Part shown: one piece after another, positions 1 through 7,802 of the stretch
How positions within the stretch are numbered: the first letter of the stretch is position 1
How the letters are laid out: every line of letters starts with the position of its first letter
Virus record (IMG/VR): IMGVR_UViG_3300025120_000656
Location: 1-21,651 of that record
From: a virus
Reading direction: 5' to 3' (one strand)
Length of the DNA: 21,651 nt
The notes under the pieces: model-generated
Told to the model about the DNA's origin: nothing
Database searches by the model: none
The model's input: the letters and a program-made list of their open reading frames with translations, nothing else
Made by a program: the position numbers and the translations under genes

Positions 1-101
1 GTAGACTCTGAAGAAAGGATTGGATAAGCACGAGTTTCCACAGTGCCTCCACCAAGTCTTCCTATAGGTCTAAGCCCAAAAGGGGCAGCAGTTGCAGTCA
101 T
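1..101 (-). CDS. N-terminus of probable phage head/major structural protein (partial)
   Basis: Only the first 33 codons are present; the gene runs off the left edge. The ATG at 101 follows a perfect AGGAGG (107-112) with 5-nt spacing, the strongest ribosome binding site of the late module and typical of a highly expressed virion gene. The start of the protein (MTATAAPFGLRPIGRLGGG) resembles the N-termini of structural proteins I recall from uncultured aquatic phages, but no fold can be judged from 33 residues. It lies directly downstream, in transcription order, of portal, scaffold and a conserved head-region gene, which is where the major capsid protein is expected. The capsid assignment is inference from position and strong translation signal. 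Confidence 0.55.
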   Translation of the reverse strand, partial: MTATAAPFGLRPIGRLGGGTVETRAYPILSSES

Positions 102-143
102 AGCAACCTCCTATGTATCGAGTTAAACTAAAGCTTAGATAGA

Positions 144-605
144 CTACCTATCTAAGCCGCCCTTCCCAAAGACAGTCCTTGTTTTATGCTCTGGCTCTAG
201 CATAGGCATACGAGGATCACTTTGAGACATATAGTTGTTATCGACACCATCCATTTGATTAGCTGCTAAATTGCGGTAATATTCATCACGCTTGTCCATG
301 TTTTCCTTTGCAGTACGACAAAGAAGCAAACCGCCTACTTCAATATTTCCTGAATACTTTGAACCCTCATCACTTTTGAGCATCAACTCTGGATGATCCT
401 CTGCTTTGACAGGCTCCCAGCCTTCACGAAAACGCATTGAAATATTCCTATTATCCGCTTGTCCAACAGTGCTCGTTCTGCACCACCTATATACATAGCC
501 TTCTTTAGGCTCTGGATCAGGTAGAACAGATGGTGGTGTCCAAGACTTTGTGCGTTCTGCACTCTCACGAGTACTAGCGTTTCTTTTTTCTCGCTTTTCT
601 GACAT
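144..605 (-). CDS. Conserved head-region protein of unknown function (153 aa)
   Basis: A 153-residue hydrophilic protein with no signal peptide or membrane segment. The ATG at 605 has AAAGGA about 8 nt upstream. The central stretch (YRWCRTSTVGQAD, then REGWEPVKAEDHPEL, then GNIEVGGLLLC) and the ending SDPRMPML...TVFGKGG match a family I recall as a conserved virion-region protein in aquatic phage genomes, always near the capsid gene. Its place between scaffold and probable capsid gene suggests a head-assembly or minor structural role, for example decoration or head completion. This is inferred from position alone; no catalytic motif is visible. Confidence 0.7.
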   Translation of the reverse strand: MSEKREKRNASTRESAERTKSWTPPSVLPDPEPKEGYVYRWCRTSTVGQADNRNISMRFREGWEPVKAEDHPELMLKSDEGSKYSGNIEVGGLLLCRTAKENMDKRDEYYRNLAANQMDGVDNNYMSQSDPRMPMLEPEHKTRTVFGKGGLDR

Positions 606-617
606 TGATTAAATCCT

Positions 618-1568
618 TTAAGTTCCAAGTTTACGGATTTGTTCCGCATACTGTTCGTTTGTTATTCCAAGTTTTTTAGCCAAGTCAACTGCGGTTTTTG
701 ATAACTTAACAGTGCGTGAGCTTTTACTACCAGTTGCTCTAGTAGATGGTGCTACAACGGATGCATACGATTTGGAGGGAGATCCAGCGTAAGTGTTTGC
801 GTCTTTAGAATCTTCCTTAAAGTAAGTAGGGAATACTTCTCTTAGACGATTGTCTATTTCAGACCAGTATTGATCTGGGTTGTCTCTAGCGTTAATACCA
901 TTGTTTTCAAGTTCTTGATGTTTACCCATAGCTAGGGCAGTCATTTGTTCATAACCTTTTTGCTGATACCAAGGGTTTTTAGCAACCCAAGCTGTAACTT
1001 TTGGATCAGTAGGTTGTTGAGGTTGAGGTTGAGGTGTATTCTTAAATTTAGCTGTGTTTTCTTGAGGCTTCCATTCAGGAACAGCAGTGTGTGCAAGCCT
1101 CTCTCTTTCAAAAGTAAGTTGTGCAAGTTTTTTCTGAGCCTCTACAATAGCTTCATTATCACCTTCATCATAAGCAGTTTTTAATTGGGACTCTACAGTT
1201 TTTAAATCTGCATCTGCTTTTGCTTTGCTGACATGTGATAAGGCTTGCCCACCTTCTGTAAGAAGCTTCCTAAGTTTTTCGTTTTCTGTTTGCTGGACTT
1301 GTGCAAAGTTAACAGCCTCTTCACGCATTCTTTGAGCTTCTTCTTTAACTCTTCTTTCTTCATGCCAATCATGCTTTAACTTTTTAATTCTTTTTTGAAC
1401 TCTATCGCTATAATTTTCAAGATCATCATTATCTTCTGTAGTGTTATCTGCTTTTTCGATATCATTATTTTTAAGATAAGGAACATCCTCTTCAGGAACA
1501 TCATTAACAACTTCAATATTCATCTTGAGTTGTTCTTCTTCTTTTGGTGCATTAATTGCTTCACTCAT
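618..1568 (-). CDS. Scaffold-like capsid assembly protein (316 aa)
   Basis: Highly charged, mostly helical protein. Residues 1-52 are acidic, residues about 54-162 form a long coiled-coil region rich in E, K, R, Q and A, residues 165-195 are a proline/glutamine-rich linker, and the C-terminus (about 280-316) is a basic helical segment. Acidic helical body plus basic C-terminal helix is the usual layout of phage scaffolding proteins, whose C-terminus binds the capsid subunit inside the procapsid. Length (about 300 aa) and position between portal and capsid fit. The start ATG overlaps the stop of the GroES-like gene by 4 nt (ATGA), so the two are translationally coupled. Function is inferred from architecture and position; sequence identity to a named scaffold was not tested. 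Confidence 0.7.
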   Translation of the reverse strand: MSEAINAPKEEEQLKMNIEVVNDVPEEDVPYLKNNDIEKADNTTEDNDDLENYSDRVQKRIKKLKHDWHEERRVKEEAQRMREEAVNFAQVQQTENEKLRKLLTEGGQALSHVSKAKADADLKTVESQLKTAYDEGDNEAIVEAQKKLAQLTFERERLAHTAVPEWKPQENTAKFKNTPQPQPQQPTDPKVTAWVAKNPWYQQKGYEQMTALAMGKHQELENNGINARDNPDQYWSEIDNRLREVFPTYFKEDSKDANTYAGSPSKSYASVVAPSTRATGSKSSRTVKLSKTAVDLAKKLGITNEQYAEQIRKLGT

Positions 1569-1960
1569 AATCTTTTGTACCCCCGTGGATCATCAACAAC
1601 AGCTTCAACATTATCGTCATTAATTAACCTAAACTCTTTGCCGTGAATTTGGAACCTAGTCCCCTGGAAAGCTCGGACCAGAATAAAATCACCCTTCTTA
1701 CAAAAAGGTCCGTTAGGAAACCTTTTAGTATCCATATAGCAATCTGGACCCATTTCTAATACAAACCCAATAACAGAAGCTATCGACTCTGTTTCAATAA
1801 TAGCGTCAGGTTTAATAATGCCGCCAGTTGTTTTATCTGTGATTTCAGGAAGACCGATGAGTATTTTATACCCACAAGGCTTGGGAAGCTGAGAAGATTG
1901 ACCCTTCTCTTGAGTAGACTTTTTATCTACAACTTTTAATTTAGAAGTATTTGCAGTCAT
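1565..1960 (-). CDS. Phage GroES-like co-chaperonin (131 aa)
   Basis: Residues about 29-125 match the Cpn10/GroES fold in order: a first strand (GYKILIGLPE), a mobile-loop-like segment with the GroES-type GGI (TDKTTGGIIKPDA, about 41-53), a central strand and turn (ASVIGFVLEMGPDCY), the KKGDFILV strand corresponding to the GroES VGDIVIF segment, and an end (GKEFRLINDDNVEAVV) matching the GroES C-terminal strands. An extra N-terminal tail of about 28 polar residues is not part of the fold. GroES proteins cap GroEL and assist folding; T4 gp31 replaces host GroES for capsid folding, and the location beside scaffold and capsid genes suggests the same job here. The ribosome binding site is weak (GGATAAAAA before the ATG). 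Confidence 0.82.
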   Translation of the reverse strand: MTANTSKLKVVDKKSTQEKGQSSQLPKPCGYKILIGLPEITDKTTGGIIKPDAIIETESIASVIGFVLEMGPDCYMDTKRFPNGPFCKKGDFILVRAFQGTRFQIHGKEFRLINDDNVEAVVDDPRGYKRL

Positions 1961-2020
1961 TTTTTATCCAATTTGCAGGTATAAACCTGTTTGCGTAAAT
2001 TTAAAGGCTTACGTTTACCA

Positions 2021-2212
2021 TTAGTTTTCTTTGTTTGCTCTTCGTAATAGATCACTTATTTCTAAATCTATAATTCTTAATCCCTCTATTCTGCCAACCA
2101 GCCTTTGATAATCTTCAAAGTTTTTAGCACCGCCTACAGAAAGGTGCTCTTCACCTTGCTTCTTATGATCGTCAATTGATTTCCTCAAAATAGAGATAAT
2201 ATCAATACTCAT
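2021..2212 (-). CDS. Small helical protein of the head module (63 aa)
   Basis: A 63-residue, predicted all-helical protein with heptad-like hydrophobic spacing (ISILRKSIDDHKK, then YQRLVGRIEGLRIIDLEISDLLRR). Similar short proteins with a YQRLVGRIEGL-type core sit between portal and capsid-assembly genes in phage genomes that I recall, but their role is not established. ATG at 2212 with AAGG about 11 nt upstream. No cysteines, signal peptide or membrane segment. It may be a head-assembly accessory; function is not assigned. Confidence 0.6.
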   Translation of the reverse strand: MSIDIISILRKSIDDHKKQGEEHLSVGGAKNFEDYQRLVGRIEGLRIIDLEISDLLRRANKEN

Positions 2213-2241
2213 TTATACCAACCTTTCAACAACAGCGTCAA
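2213..2241 (-). promoter_or_regulatory. Possible leftward promoter upstream of the co-chaperonin/capsid genes
   Basis: Reading the minus strand, TTGACG (2236-2241) is followed after 17 nt by GTATAA (2213-2218), a fair sigma70-type pair. Transcription would begin just inside the 63-residue gene, so it would serve the GroES, scaffold and capsid genes rather than that small gene. The 90-bp gap between portal and the 63-residue gene is very AT-rich and otherwise featureless. A chance match is quite possible. Confidence 0.3.
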
Positions 2242-2303
2242 TACACTCAGTTATTATTATTAATATTACTGTTAAGTAATTGTTTTTATTATAAATTTAT
2301 GCA

Positions 2304-4763
2304 TTATGGCATTAAATTTTTAGCTATATCAACACCTATCTTAACCCCTTCGGATGTTTGAGATGCAGATAATTTTTCTCCATCAGCAATAAGATCAAGG
2401 TTTTTTTCTGCAATACTTGCTCCTATTTTCGCACCTTCTATTTCTTTTTTAGTTTCTAACTTCTGAATTTCTAGTTGATACTTAGAAAGGAATTTCTCCA
2501 TATCTGCCTGAAGCCTCGCTTGCTCTGCTTGTGCTTTACGCTGTATGTCTAGTTGTTTTAACTCTAGCTCTTTCATTTGATTCTGAATAACTGGATCTTG
2601 CATCTGTTTCATATTTTCTTGAGCCTGGGCTTCAGCAACATCTTTCTGCAAGAGTTTGTCGGCAGCCTTAGATACAAGATCAGAAAGAGACTTTTCAATA
2701 TCTTCTGGCAATGGATCGCCAATAGGAGGCAGAGAAACACCTAGCTGTTCTTCAATTTGTTTGCGATATTCAAAAGCTAAATGCTCTCTAATATGAGTTT
2801 CAGTAGCAGATTGAATAGCACCAGCCAAAGGAGATTGAGAAACAAGCTGTTGTATCTTTGGATCTTGCATAGCTGTCATATGCACTGTGATATGTGCTTG
2901 ATGATCTTGATACTCAAAGGCTTTAACAGGTTTTGTATTGATAAGGTTCATATTTTCTACAGAAGGCTCTTCTGGTTTAACTTCAGAAGAGGTAGGAATA
3001 ATCTTGTCAACGTCTTTAATTCCTAGTGTTTCTAGCATCTGTCTGTGTAAAACAGGCAGATCATACATCTGAGGAGCTTGTTGGGCTAACTGAAGTGCCG
3101 CTTGATATTGTGTAATTCTTTGTGCCATTGTTGAAGCATTAGGATCAGAAACGGGGATAACGTCTACTTTTTCATTAAAGTCTTTTACTCTACTAAACTC
3201 TTCTACCCCGTATCTCTCATATTTTTCTGGTAAATTCTGATGGATAACACGAGCAAGTATTTTAAACTCTTGTCTTAAAGCAGCGTGAAGTCTTGCTTGT
3301 GTGGCAGAAACAACTTTCATTGATCTTTCCATAAGAGCAAGAGTTGTTCCCACTGGGGCTTCTGTACCAGCTTGAGGAAGCTGCATATCTGGAATAGCAG
3401 CATACCTTCTCGCTTCTTCAACTATTGTTTGCATTAAACTAAACAATGTAGAAGATGGTTCTTTATAAGGAATAAAGGTTATGTTATCCCGAATAGCTCC
3501 ACCAGGCACATCAACATCTCTAAACTCACCTGGTGCTATAGGGCTGTCATCACCCTTTATACGCAGACCACGCGACTTTAGACCAGCAGGTAAATTGGCG
3601 AGCGTTCCAGCGTCTACTAGCTGTCTAAGAATGGATGTCGCTGATTTCGCCATACCGCCAATCATATGAACCAGACCTAATCCGTAAAAACCTAGACCTG
3701 GCATAAACTTATAATGCACAAAATGATTTATTTTTCTTTTCTTGGGATCATCTTCTTCCCAGTTTCTTCTAATTGATAATATCTTCTGAGTTGACTTTTC
3801 AATAGTAATTACATAAGGCAGAGCTATACCAGTAGGCTCCCCATCTTTCATGTCTTCATCGTTAATAAGATCAACATTAACGTGCATCTCAAGTAAGACA
3901 AACCTGTCATCATACTCTGGTTCAGGAGATGATCCTTCTATATCATCATAAGCTTTCTGAATATCAGAATAGTCATCAGTAGGTTCAAGCAAATCAACAT
4001 CTCGATAAAACCCAAGAACCTGTAACTTTTTGATTTCATTGTAAGATTTTTTCATAACATGTGTAAATCTTCCACATGTCATAAGATCAGAGGCTCCATA
4101 TGAAACAACAAGATCTTCAGCAGGAACAAACACAGAATCTGCACGACCCATATCAATATCATAATAAATCTTTTTAAAAGCAGAACCAGCCAGAGGAAGA
4201 CTAAACAACAACTGTTCATGCTCAGGTCTGTAATTTGTCATAACCTCTGTAATCTGATAGTTCATTTCGCTTTCAACACGATTAGCTTGTTTTTCAATAT
4301 CAATATCTATAGGACCAAGTATCTGTGTTCTTACGGGACCAGCAGCAGGAAAGGTTTCCATAATAGAATGTGCCTGAAACCTAATAATAGATTCCGTTAA
4401 GACAGGGTGAAACACACCACAAGCTCCATTCCAGGGAGAAGTTTTCTCTTCAATCTCAAGACCCAGAAGTTTTAAACCTTTAACATAGGTTCTCTGCCAG
4501 TCTTTACGAGAAGAATTATCCGCATTAAATTGAGAAACAAGATCAGATGCTAAAGCGTCTAAATCATTATCCTCTATAATTTCAACAAGATTACCCCCAT
4601 GAGAGATTCCCATAACCTCAGAAACCTCTGGGTTAAAATCTATAAGCATACCTCCGTCTTCTGTTTCTAAAGAAACGGATTCAGGATTTTCTATTTGTAT
4701 AGTTACACCTTCAGTAGCAGAAGGCTCTCCTAAAATTGATTGTAATGCTTTTTCAATAGCCAT
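2304..4763 (-). CDS. Portal protein, P22-like, with long C-terminal coiled coil (819 aa)
   Basis: The portal forms the ring at one head vertex through which DNA is packaged and ejected. Seen here: an acidic N-terminus, then a conserved block typical of large portal proteins (SPWNGACGVFHPVLTESIIRF, about 109-129; EMNYQITEVM...EHEQLLFSLPLAGSAFKKIYYD), a central region with GLGFYGLGLVHMIGGM and AGTLANLPAGLKSRG, and a C-terminal helical tail (about 720-780) rich in Q, K and E that should form a coiled coil or barrel like the one in P22 gp1. At 819 residues it is longer than P22 gp1 (725). ATG at 4763 with AGGA upstream. It follows the large terminase gene by 10 nt, the standard order. Portal identity is recognised from family features and context. 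Confidence 0.88.
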   Translation of the reverse strand: MAIEKALQSILGEPSATEGVTIQIENPESVSLETEDGGMLIDFNPEVSEVMGISHGGNLVEIIEDNDLDALASDLVSQFNADNSSRKDWQRTYVKGLKLLGLEIEEKTSPWNGACGVFHPVLTESIIRFQAHSIMETFPAAGPVRTQILGPIDIDIEKQANRVESEMNYQITEVMTNYRPEHEQLLFSLPLAGSAFKKIYYDIDMGRADSVFVPAEDLVVSYGASDLMTCGRFTHVMKKSYNEIKKLQVLGFYRDVDLLEPTDDYSDIQKAYDDIEGSSPEPEYDDRFVLLEMHVNVDLINDEDMKDGEPTGIALPYVITIEKSTQKILSIRRNWEEDDPKKRKINHFVHYKFMPGLGFYGLGLVHMIGGMAKSATSILRQLVDAGTLANLPAGLKSRGLRIKGDDSPIAPGEFRDVDVPGGAIRDNITFIPYKEPSSTLFSLMQTIVEEARRYAAIPDMQLPQAGTEAPVGTTLALMERSMKVVSATQARLHAALRQEFKILARVIHQNLPEKYERYGVEEFSRVKDFNEKVDVIPVSDPNASTMAQRITQYQAALQLAQQAPQMYDLPVLHRQMLETLGIKDVDKIIPTSSEVKPEEPSVENMNLINTKPVKAFEYQDHQAHITVHMTAMQDPKIQQLVSQSPLAGAIQSATETHIREHLAFEYRKQIEEQLGVSLPPIGDPLPEDIEKSLSDLVSKAADKLLQKDVAEAQAQENMKQMQDPVIQNQMKELELKQLDIQRKAQAEQARLQADMEKFLSKYQLEIQKLETKKEIEGAKIGASIAEKNLDLIADGEKLSASQTSEGVKIGVDIAKNLMP

Positions 4764-4773
4764 CTAATTATTC

Positions 4774-6288
4774 CTAATAATAATCTGCTTGTACGGGGAC
4801 AAAGGAACCATCATCATCTTCATCGCTTGATAACTTTACAAAACCACCTTGTCTAAACCTTAGTATTGCCTGAGTACATGAATCAACAAGATCATCGTGA
4901 TCTCCAGAAGGAAAAGCAGCAAATTGTTCAACCACCTCGTCAGCCCATTTTGTTTCAGGACACCATATAGCACCTGATGCAAAAAGATCAGATACTGCGT
5001 TCACTCTGGATATCTTATCATTTCCTCGGCTTGGAGTAAACTCACTTACAGGAATACCCATAACACGCAATTCTTGGATCAAAGAATGACCAGATGCCTT
5101 GGCTTCTACAATAAAAGCATCAGGATGCCATTCATGGTAATAATCAAAAGCCACACGTTTTAAATCTGGAAACTCGTATCTATCTTGAAAAGCATCTAAA
5201 AGAATAAGTTCGTAGTTATTATTATTGCGTTCATTGATAAAAACACCCCAGGTTGTACATGCTGAGAAGTCACTACGTTCTTTTCTTGTAAAAGCAGTAT
5301 CCCATGATTGGATAACAAACTCATATGGAGGAGGGATATCACTATCCCATTTTTTCCACCATTCCCTTTTAATAATAGCACCTTCTTCTGAAGTGGGATT
5401 TTGTTGATACTGAGCTTGCCATTTACTAACAGGAAGATCTGTCCTTAATGCTTGTAACTCGTTAATATCCCAAAACTCCCCCCATAGAGGTTTGTCATTA
5501 GGCATGATCGCAGGAAACTCGATTAACTCCCAGCCTTCAGATTTTATATTTTCTATTGAGTTCTTAATTAACTTTCCAGTTAAATCTCTTTTGTGCCAAC
5601 GAGTCATCACTATGCAAATAGCTCCACCAGGTTGGAGTCTCTGTCTTGGACCTGATGTATACCACTCATGCACCTTATCAAAAACTTCAGGACTATACGC
5701 TCCTGCTTGTGCTTCTTGTTCCGAATGAGGATCATCAATAATAAGAAGATCCGCACCCTTACCTGTTACAGCACCGCCAACTCCGATAGAAAAATAATCA
5801 CCGCCTTTATTTGTGTTCCATCTCCCAGCAGCTTTTGAATCAGATCTCAATTGAACATCTGGAAAAATTTCAGTAAAGATTTCATCTTGGAAAAGATTAC
5901 GAACCTTCCTGCCAAATCCCGTAGCCAGCTCCGCAGTATGTGCCGTTTGAATAATTTTCTTTTCTGGATATTTCCCCAGGAACCATGCTGGGAAAAGATA
6001 AGAAGCAAATTCAGATTTAGTATGACGAGGAGGCATATTAATAATTAATCTTTTTAATTCCCCCTTAGCAATTCTTTCAAAAGCATTTGCCATAATTTTA
6101 TGATGCCGACCTTCAATAAAAGAAGTCCAAACAGAATTAACAAAATGCATAAAATCTTCTTGAGCTTTTTCCCTATTTTCTTTTTCTTTTAATAAATCGA
6201 CAATCTGAAGAGTTTCTTCAATAAGATCTTTATTCTTAGAGTTAGCTTTTGCAATAATATCAAAAGGATCAACTGAATTTTTTCTCAT
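4774..6288 (-). CDS. terL: Terminase large subunit, ATPase and nuclease (504 aa)
   Basis: The packaging motor that cuts concatemeric DNA and pumps it through the portal. From the preferred ATG: the ATPase domain has a Walker A-type loop (MPPRHTKSE, about 85-93) and Walker B (LLIIDDPHSEQ, about 181-191), with VMTRWHKRDLTG as a further ATPase motif. The C-terminal RNase H-like nuclease has the expected acidic residues in SWDTAF (about D330), FIVEAKASG (about E395) and GDHDDLVDS (about D465/D466). I prefer the ATG at 6288 because it overlaps the stop of the methyltransferase-like gene as ATGA; an in-frame TTG at 6297 would add three residues. Family: Terminase_6 with 6C nuclease domain. Confidence 0.95.
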   Translation of the reverse strand: MRKNSVDPFDIIAKANSKNKDLIEETLQIVDLLKEKENREKAQEDFMHFVNSVWTSFIEGRHHKIMANAFERIAKGELKRLIINMPPRHTKSEFASYLFPAWFLGKYPEKKIIQTAHTAELATGFGRKVRNLFQDEIFTEIFPDVQLRSDSKAAGRWNTNKGGDYFSIGVGGAVTGKGADLLIIDDPHSEQEAQAGAYSPEVFDKVHEWYTSGPRQRLQPGGAICIVMTRWHKRDLTGKLIKNSIENIKSEGWELIEFPAIMPNDKPLWGEFWDINELQALRTDLPVSKWQAQYQQNPTSEEGAIIKREWWKKWDSDIPPPYEFVIQSWDTAFTRKERSDFSACTTWGVFINERNNNNYELILLDAFQDRYEFPDLKRVAFDYYHEWHPDAFIVEAKASGHSLIQELRVMGIPVSEFTPSRGNDKISRVNAVSDLFASGAIWCPETKWADEVVEQFAAFPSGDHDDLVDSCTQAILRFRQGGFVKLSSDEDDDGSFVPVQADYY

Positions 6289-6809
6289 ATAATCCAACGT
6301 ATAACAGGTTTGTTTTCTAATTTAGAATTATTCCAAACAATCCAACAATAATCTGTACTTCCTTTTCCAAGTTTTATAGGTGTCCCTCCTGGTGGCATAG
6401 AGGGTCTGTGCGACATAATAAGAACTTCATCTACAGGAGTGTAGCGAAAGAAGTCAAATCTTTTTAAAGATGCTAAAAAACCTAACGGAACAATAACGGC
6501 AATTTTATTTTGCACATGTTTAAGGGCATGGGTAACAATATTAACTGTTATTCTATACGGAGGGTTTGTAATTATGTTTTCTCTTTTTGTTTTATCTTTT
6601 AAAAAATCAACAACGGGATATCGACCTTCCGATCTATCGACAAGATCAGATCCTGTGCCACCCGTAATTTTTGGAATATTTCCCTGACCACAACACGGAT
6701 CATGTATATCCCCATCAAAGCTAACACTATCCATCAAAGCATCGACACAAAAAGCTGGCTCGACATACCAATCATTAACGACCCTTTTAAATTTAGCATT
6801 TACATTCAT
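6285..6809 (-). CDS. Short SAM-dependent DNA adenine methyltransferase-like protein (174 aa)
   Basis: Two signature motifs of amino-methyltransferases are present: the SAM-binding motif I as DPCCGQGNI (37-45) and the catalytic motif IV as TNPPY (81-85). Strands and helices after motif IV (IAVIVPLGFLASLKRF, then STDYCWIVW) fit the rest of the Rossmann-like core. At 174 residues it is shorter than usual phage Dam-type enzymes and shows no clear target-recognition domain, so it may modify DNA with low specificity or need a partner. The order is motif I then IV. It is coupled to terL (ATGA overlap) and preceded by AAAGGA. Possible role: protecting phage DNA from restriction or marking DNA for packaging (inference). 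Confidence 0.75.
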   Translation of the reverse strand: MNVNAKFKRVVNDWYVEPAFCVDALMDSVSFDGDIHDPCCGQGNIPKITGGTGSDLVDRSEGRYPVVDFLKDKTKRENIITNPPYRITVNIVTHALKHVQNKIAVIVPLGFLASLKRFDFFRYTPVDEVLIMSHRPSMPPGGTPIKLGKGSTDYCWIVWNNSKLENKPVIRWII

Positions 6810-6827
6810 AAAGAAATAACCAATCCT

Positions 6828-7178
6828 TTAGTTCATTAATATAGAACTCTTGTTTGGATAGTTGCCCCCATGTGTGTTTGACACTCTTTCAGTAGATCTT
6901 ATTAAAACACCTAAAGGCTTAGGTTTAATATCTAAGTTCATATGCCAATACCCTATGCCATGACTTCCTAATTTTCTAGGATCTTTATCAGGAATAGGAA
7001 ACCCTGCGACAGTTTGCCTTCTAACAACACCAGATTGTTTTAAAACACTACCAACACTACCCGTGGTTAATCCTAAAACATTGGAGATATGTTTATACGT
7101 GCGACCATTCTTATACAAGGCAACAACACTATTCTTTACTTTATCAGTAAGCCTATTGCGTATACGTTTTTTTTTCAT
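6828..7178 (-). CDS. Helix-turn-helix DNA-binding protein (116 aa)
   Basis: The basic N-terminal half (residues about 1-55: MKKKRIRNRLTDKVKNSVVALYKNG then RTYKHISNVLGLTTGSVGSVLKQSGV) is a resolvase/transposase-type helix-turn-helix, with the recognition helix around GLTTGSVGSVLKQ. The C-terminal half is polar (GFPIPDKDPRKLGSHGIGYWHMN) and not recognised. The ATG at 7178 is preferred over an in-frame TTG at 7184 because GAGG lies 9 nt before the ATG but only 3 nt before the TTG. Position between small and large terminase genes suggests a packaging accessory or late regulator; this is inference. Confidence 0.65.
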   Translation of the reverse strand: MKKKRIRNRLTDKVKNSVVALYKNGRTYKHISNVLGLTTGSVGSVLKQSGVVRRQTVAGFPIPDKDPRKLGSHGIGYWHMNLDIKPKPLGVLIRSTERVSNTHGGNYPNKSSILMN

Positions 7179-7418
7179 ACTCAATGACCTCGATACAAAA
7201 CATGTTTAAAACTATAATGTAATAAAAATACTAAAGCAAGCTAACATGATGATAGATAAAGAAAAATCAGGGCAAGTTGACATTTAGTGAAAAATATGGT
7301 ACTTCTTGATATATATTATATTGCATTAACTCTTTATACGTTATTTTCCCCTTTATAATGTATACTGAAGTATAACATTGTTTTCCTTTTCCAATGTTAT
7401 AACAAGAGTTAATTTCAG

Positions 7419-7444
7419 GCTCCCCTTTAAAAGGGGGAGCCTTT
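7419..7444. terminator. GC-rich hairpin, possible terminator or RNA-processing site
   Basis: AGGCTCCCC is followed by an 8-nt loop and GGGGAGCCT, a perfect 9-bp stem. There is no clear run of T after the stem on either strand (TTTAAAA on the plus side, GAAATT on the minus side), so it is not a textbook intrinsic terminator. It lies within the leftward terS to terL transcription unit and could reduce read-through or protect RNA ends. Confidence 0.4.
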
Positions 7445-7637
7445 AAAACATAAACTATATAAATATGGTGTAAGGGTACAAATCCATACATAGAGTCAGT
7501 AACATCCTATATGATACATATAGCTTCATACTGCTATAGTAAAACATACATAATATATCTCATAAAAAATAAATAAAAAAATCTTGGTGGCACAAAAAAT
7601 ACTGAATTACAAAAGTAATGGTGTTGTTTGTGCAGAA

Positions 7638-7700
7638 CTGTGTGTATAGGCGAGGCGTGACGCACACCCCTACACAGGGGGGTGGGGGGTAGGGGAGGGG
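7638..7700 (+). other. G-quadruplex-forming tract within nested inverted repeats
   Basis: On the plus strand, four G-runs of 6, 6, 4 and 4 (7677-7682, 7684-7689, 7692-7695, 7697-7700) are separated by loops of only 1-2 nt, which strongly favours a parallel G-quadruplex. The tract is framed by inverted repeats: CCCCTAC (7667-7673) with GTAGGGG (7689-7695), CTGTGT (7638-7643) with ACACAG (7672-7677), and the small palindrome GCGTGACGC (7655-7663). It stands out sharply in an AT-rich genome and starts about 100 bp downstream of the terS stop. It could be a packaging-cleavage, terminus or replication-pausing element; the role is not known. Confidence 0.6.
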
Positions 7701-7802
7701 TCTTTATCCTGTAAGTCCCCCCTATAGAAATGGCAGTATTCTGCGGTTCTTAGACACATTGGCGTTGTGTGTGTGTGAGTGCATGCCCGTCAAGCAATGG
7801 CT

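Larger units (their letters stand above)
7179..7802. other. Non-coding gap between the HTH gene and terS
   Basis: About 620 bases with no convincing gene. The half next to the HTH gene (7179-7640) is very AT-rich and holds a GC hairpin at 7419-7444 and a smaller one (TATAGC 7519-7524 with GCTATA 7533-7538). The half next to terS holds a G-rich tract (7677-7700), nested inverted repeats and a short GT run (7764-7777). A 74-codon minus-strand reading frame (7267-7491) has a weak start signal and runs through the hairpin, so I do not call it. Non-coding DNA next to terS is a common place for packaging signals or genome ends (inference). Confidence 0.6.

Noticed and set aside
2781-3026. Plus-strand reading frames inside the portal and terminase genes
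   Set aside because: They are antisense to well-supported long genes, lack ribosome binding sites and encode low-complexity sequence typical of antisense frames.
7267-7491. A 74-codon minus-strand reading frame between the HTH gene and terS
   Set aside because: No convincing ribosome binding site, it runs through a perfect 9-bp hairpin, and its composition follows the AT-rich non-coding sequence. I treat it as non-coding.
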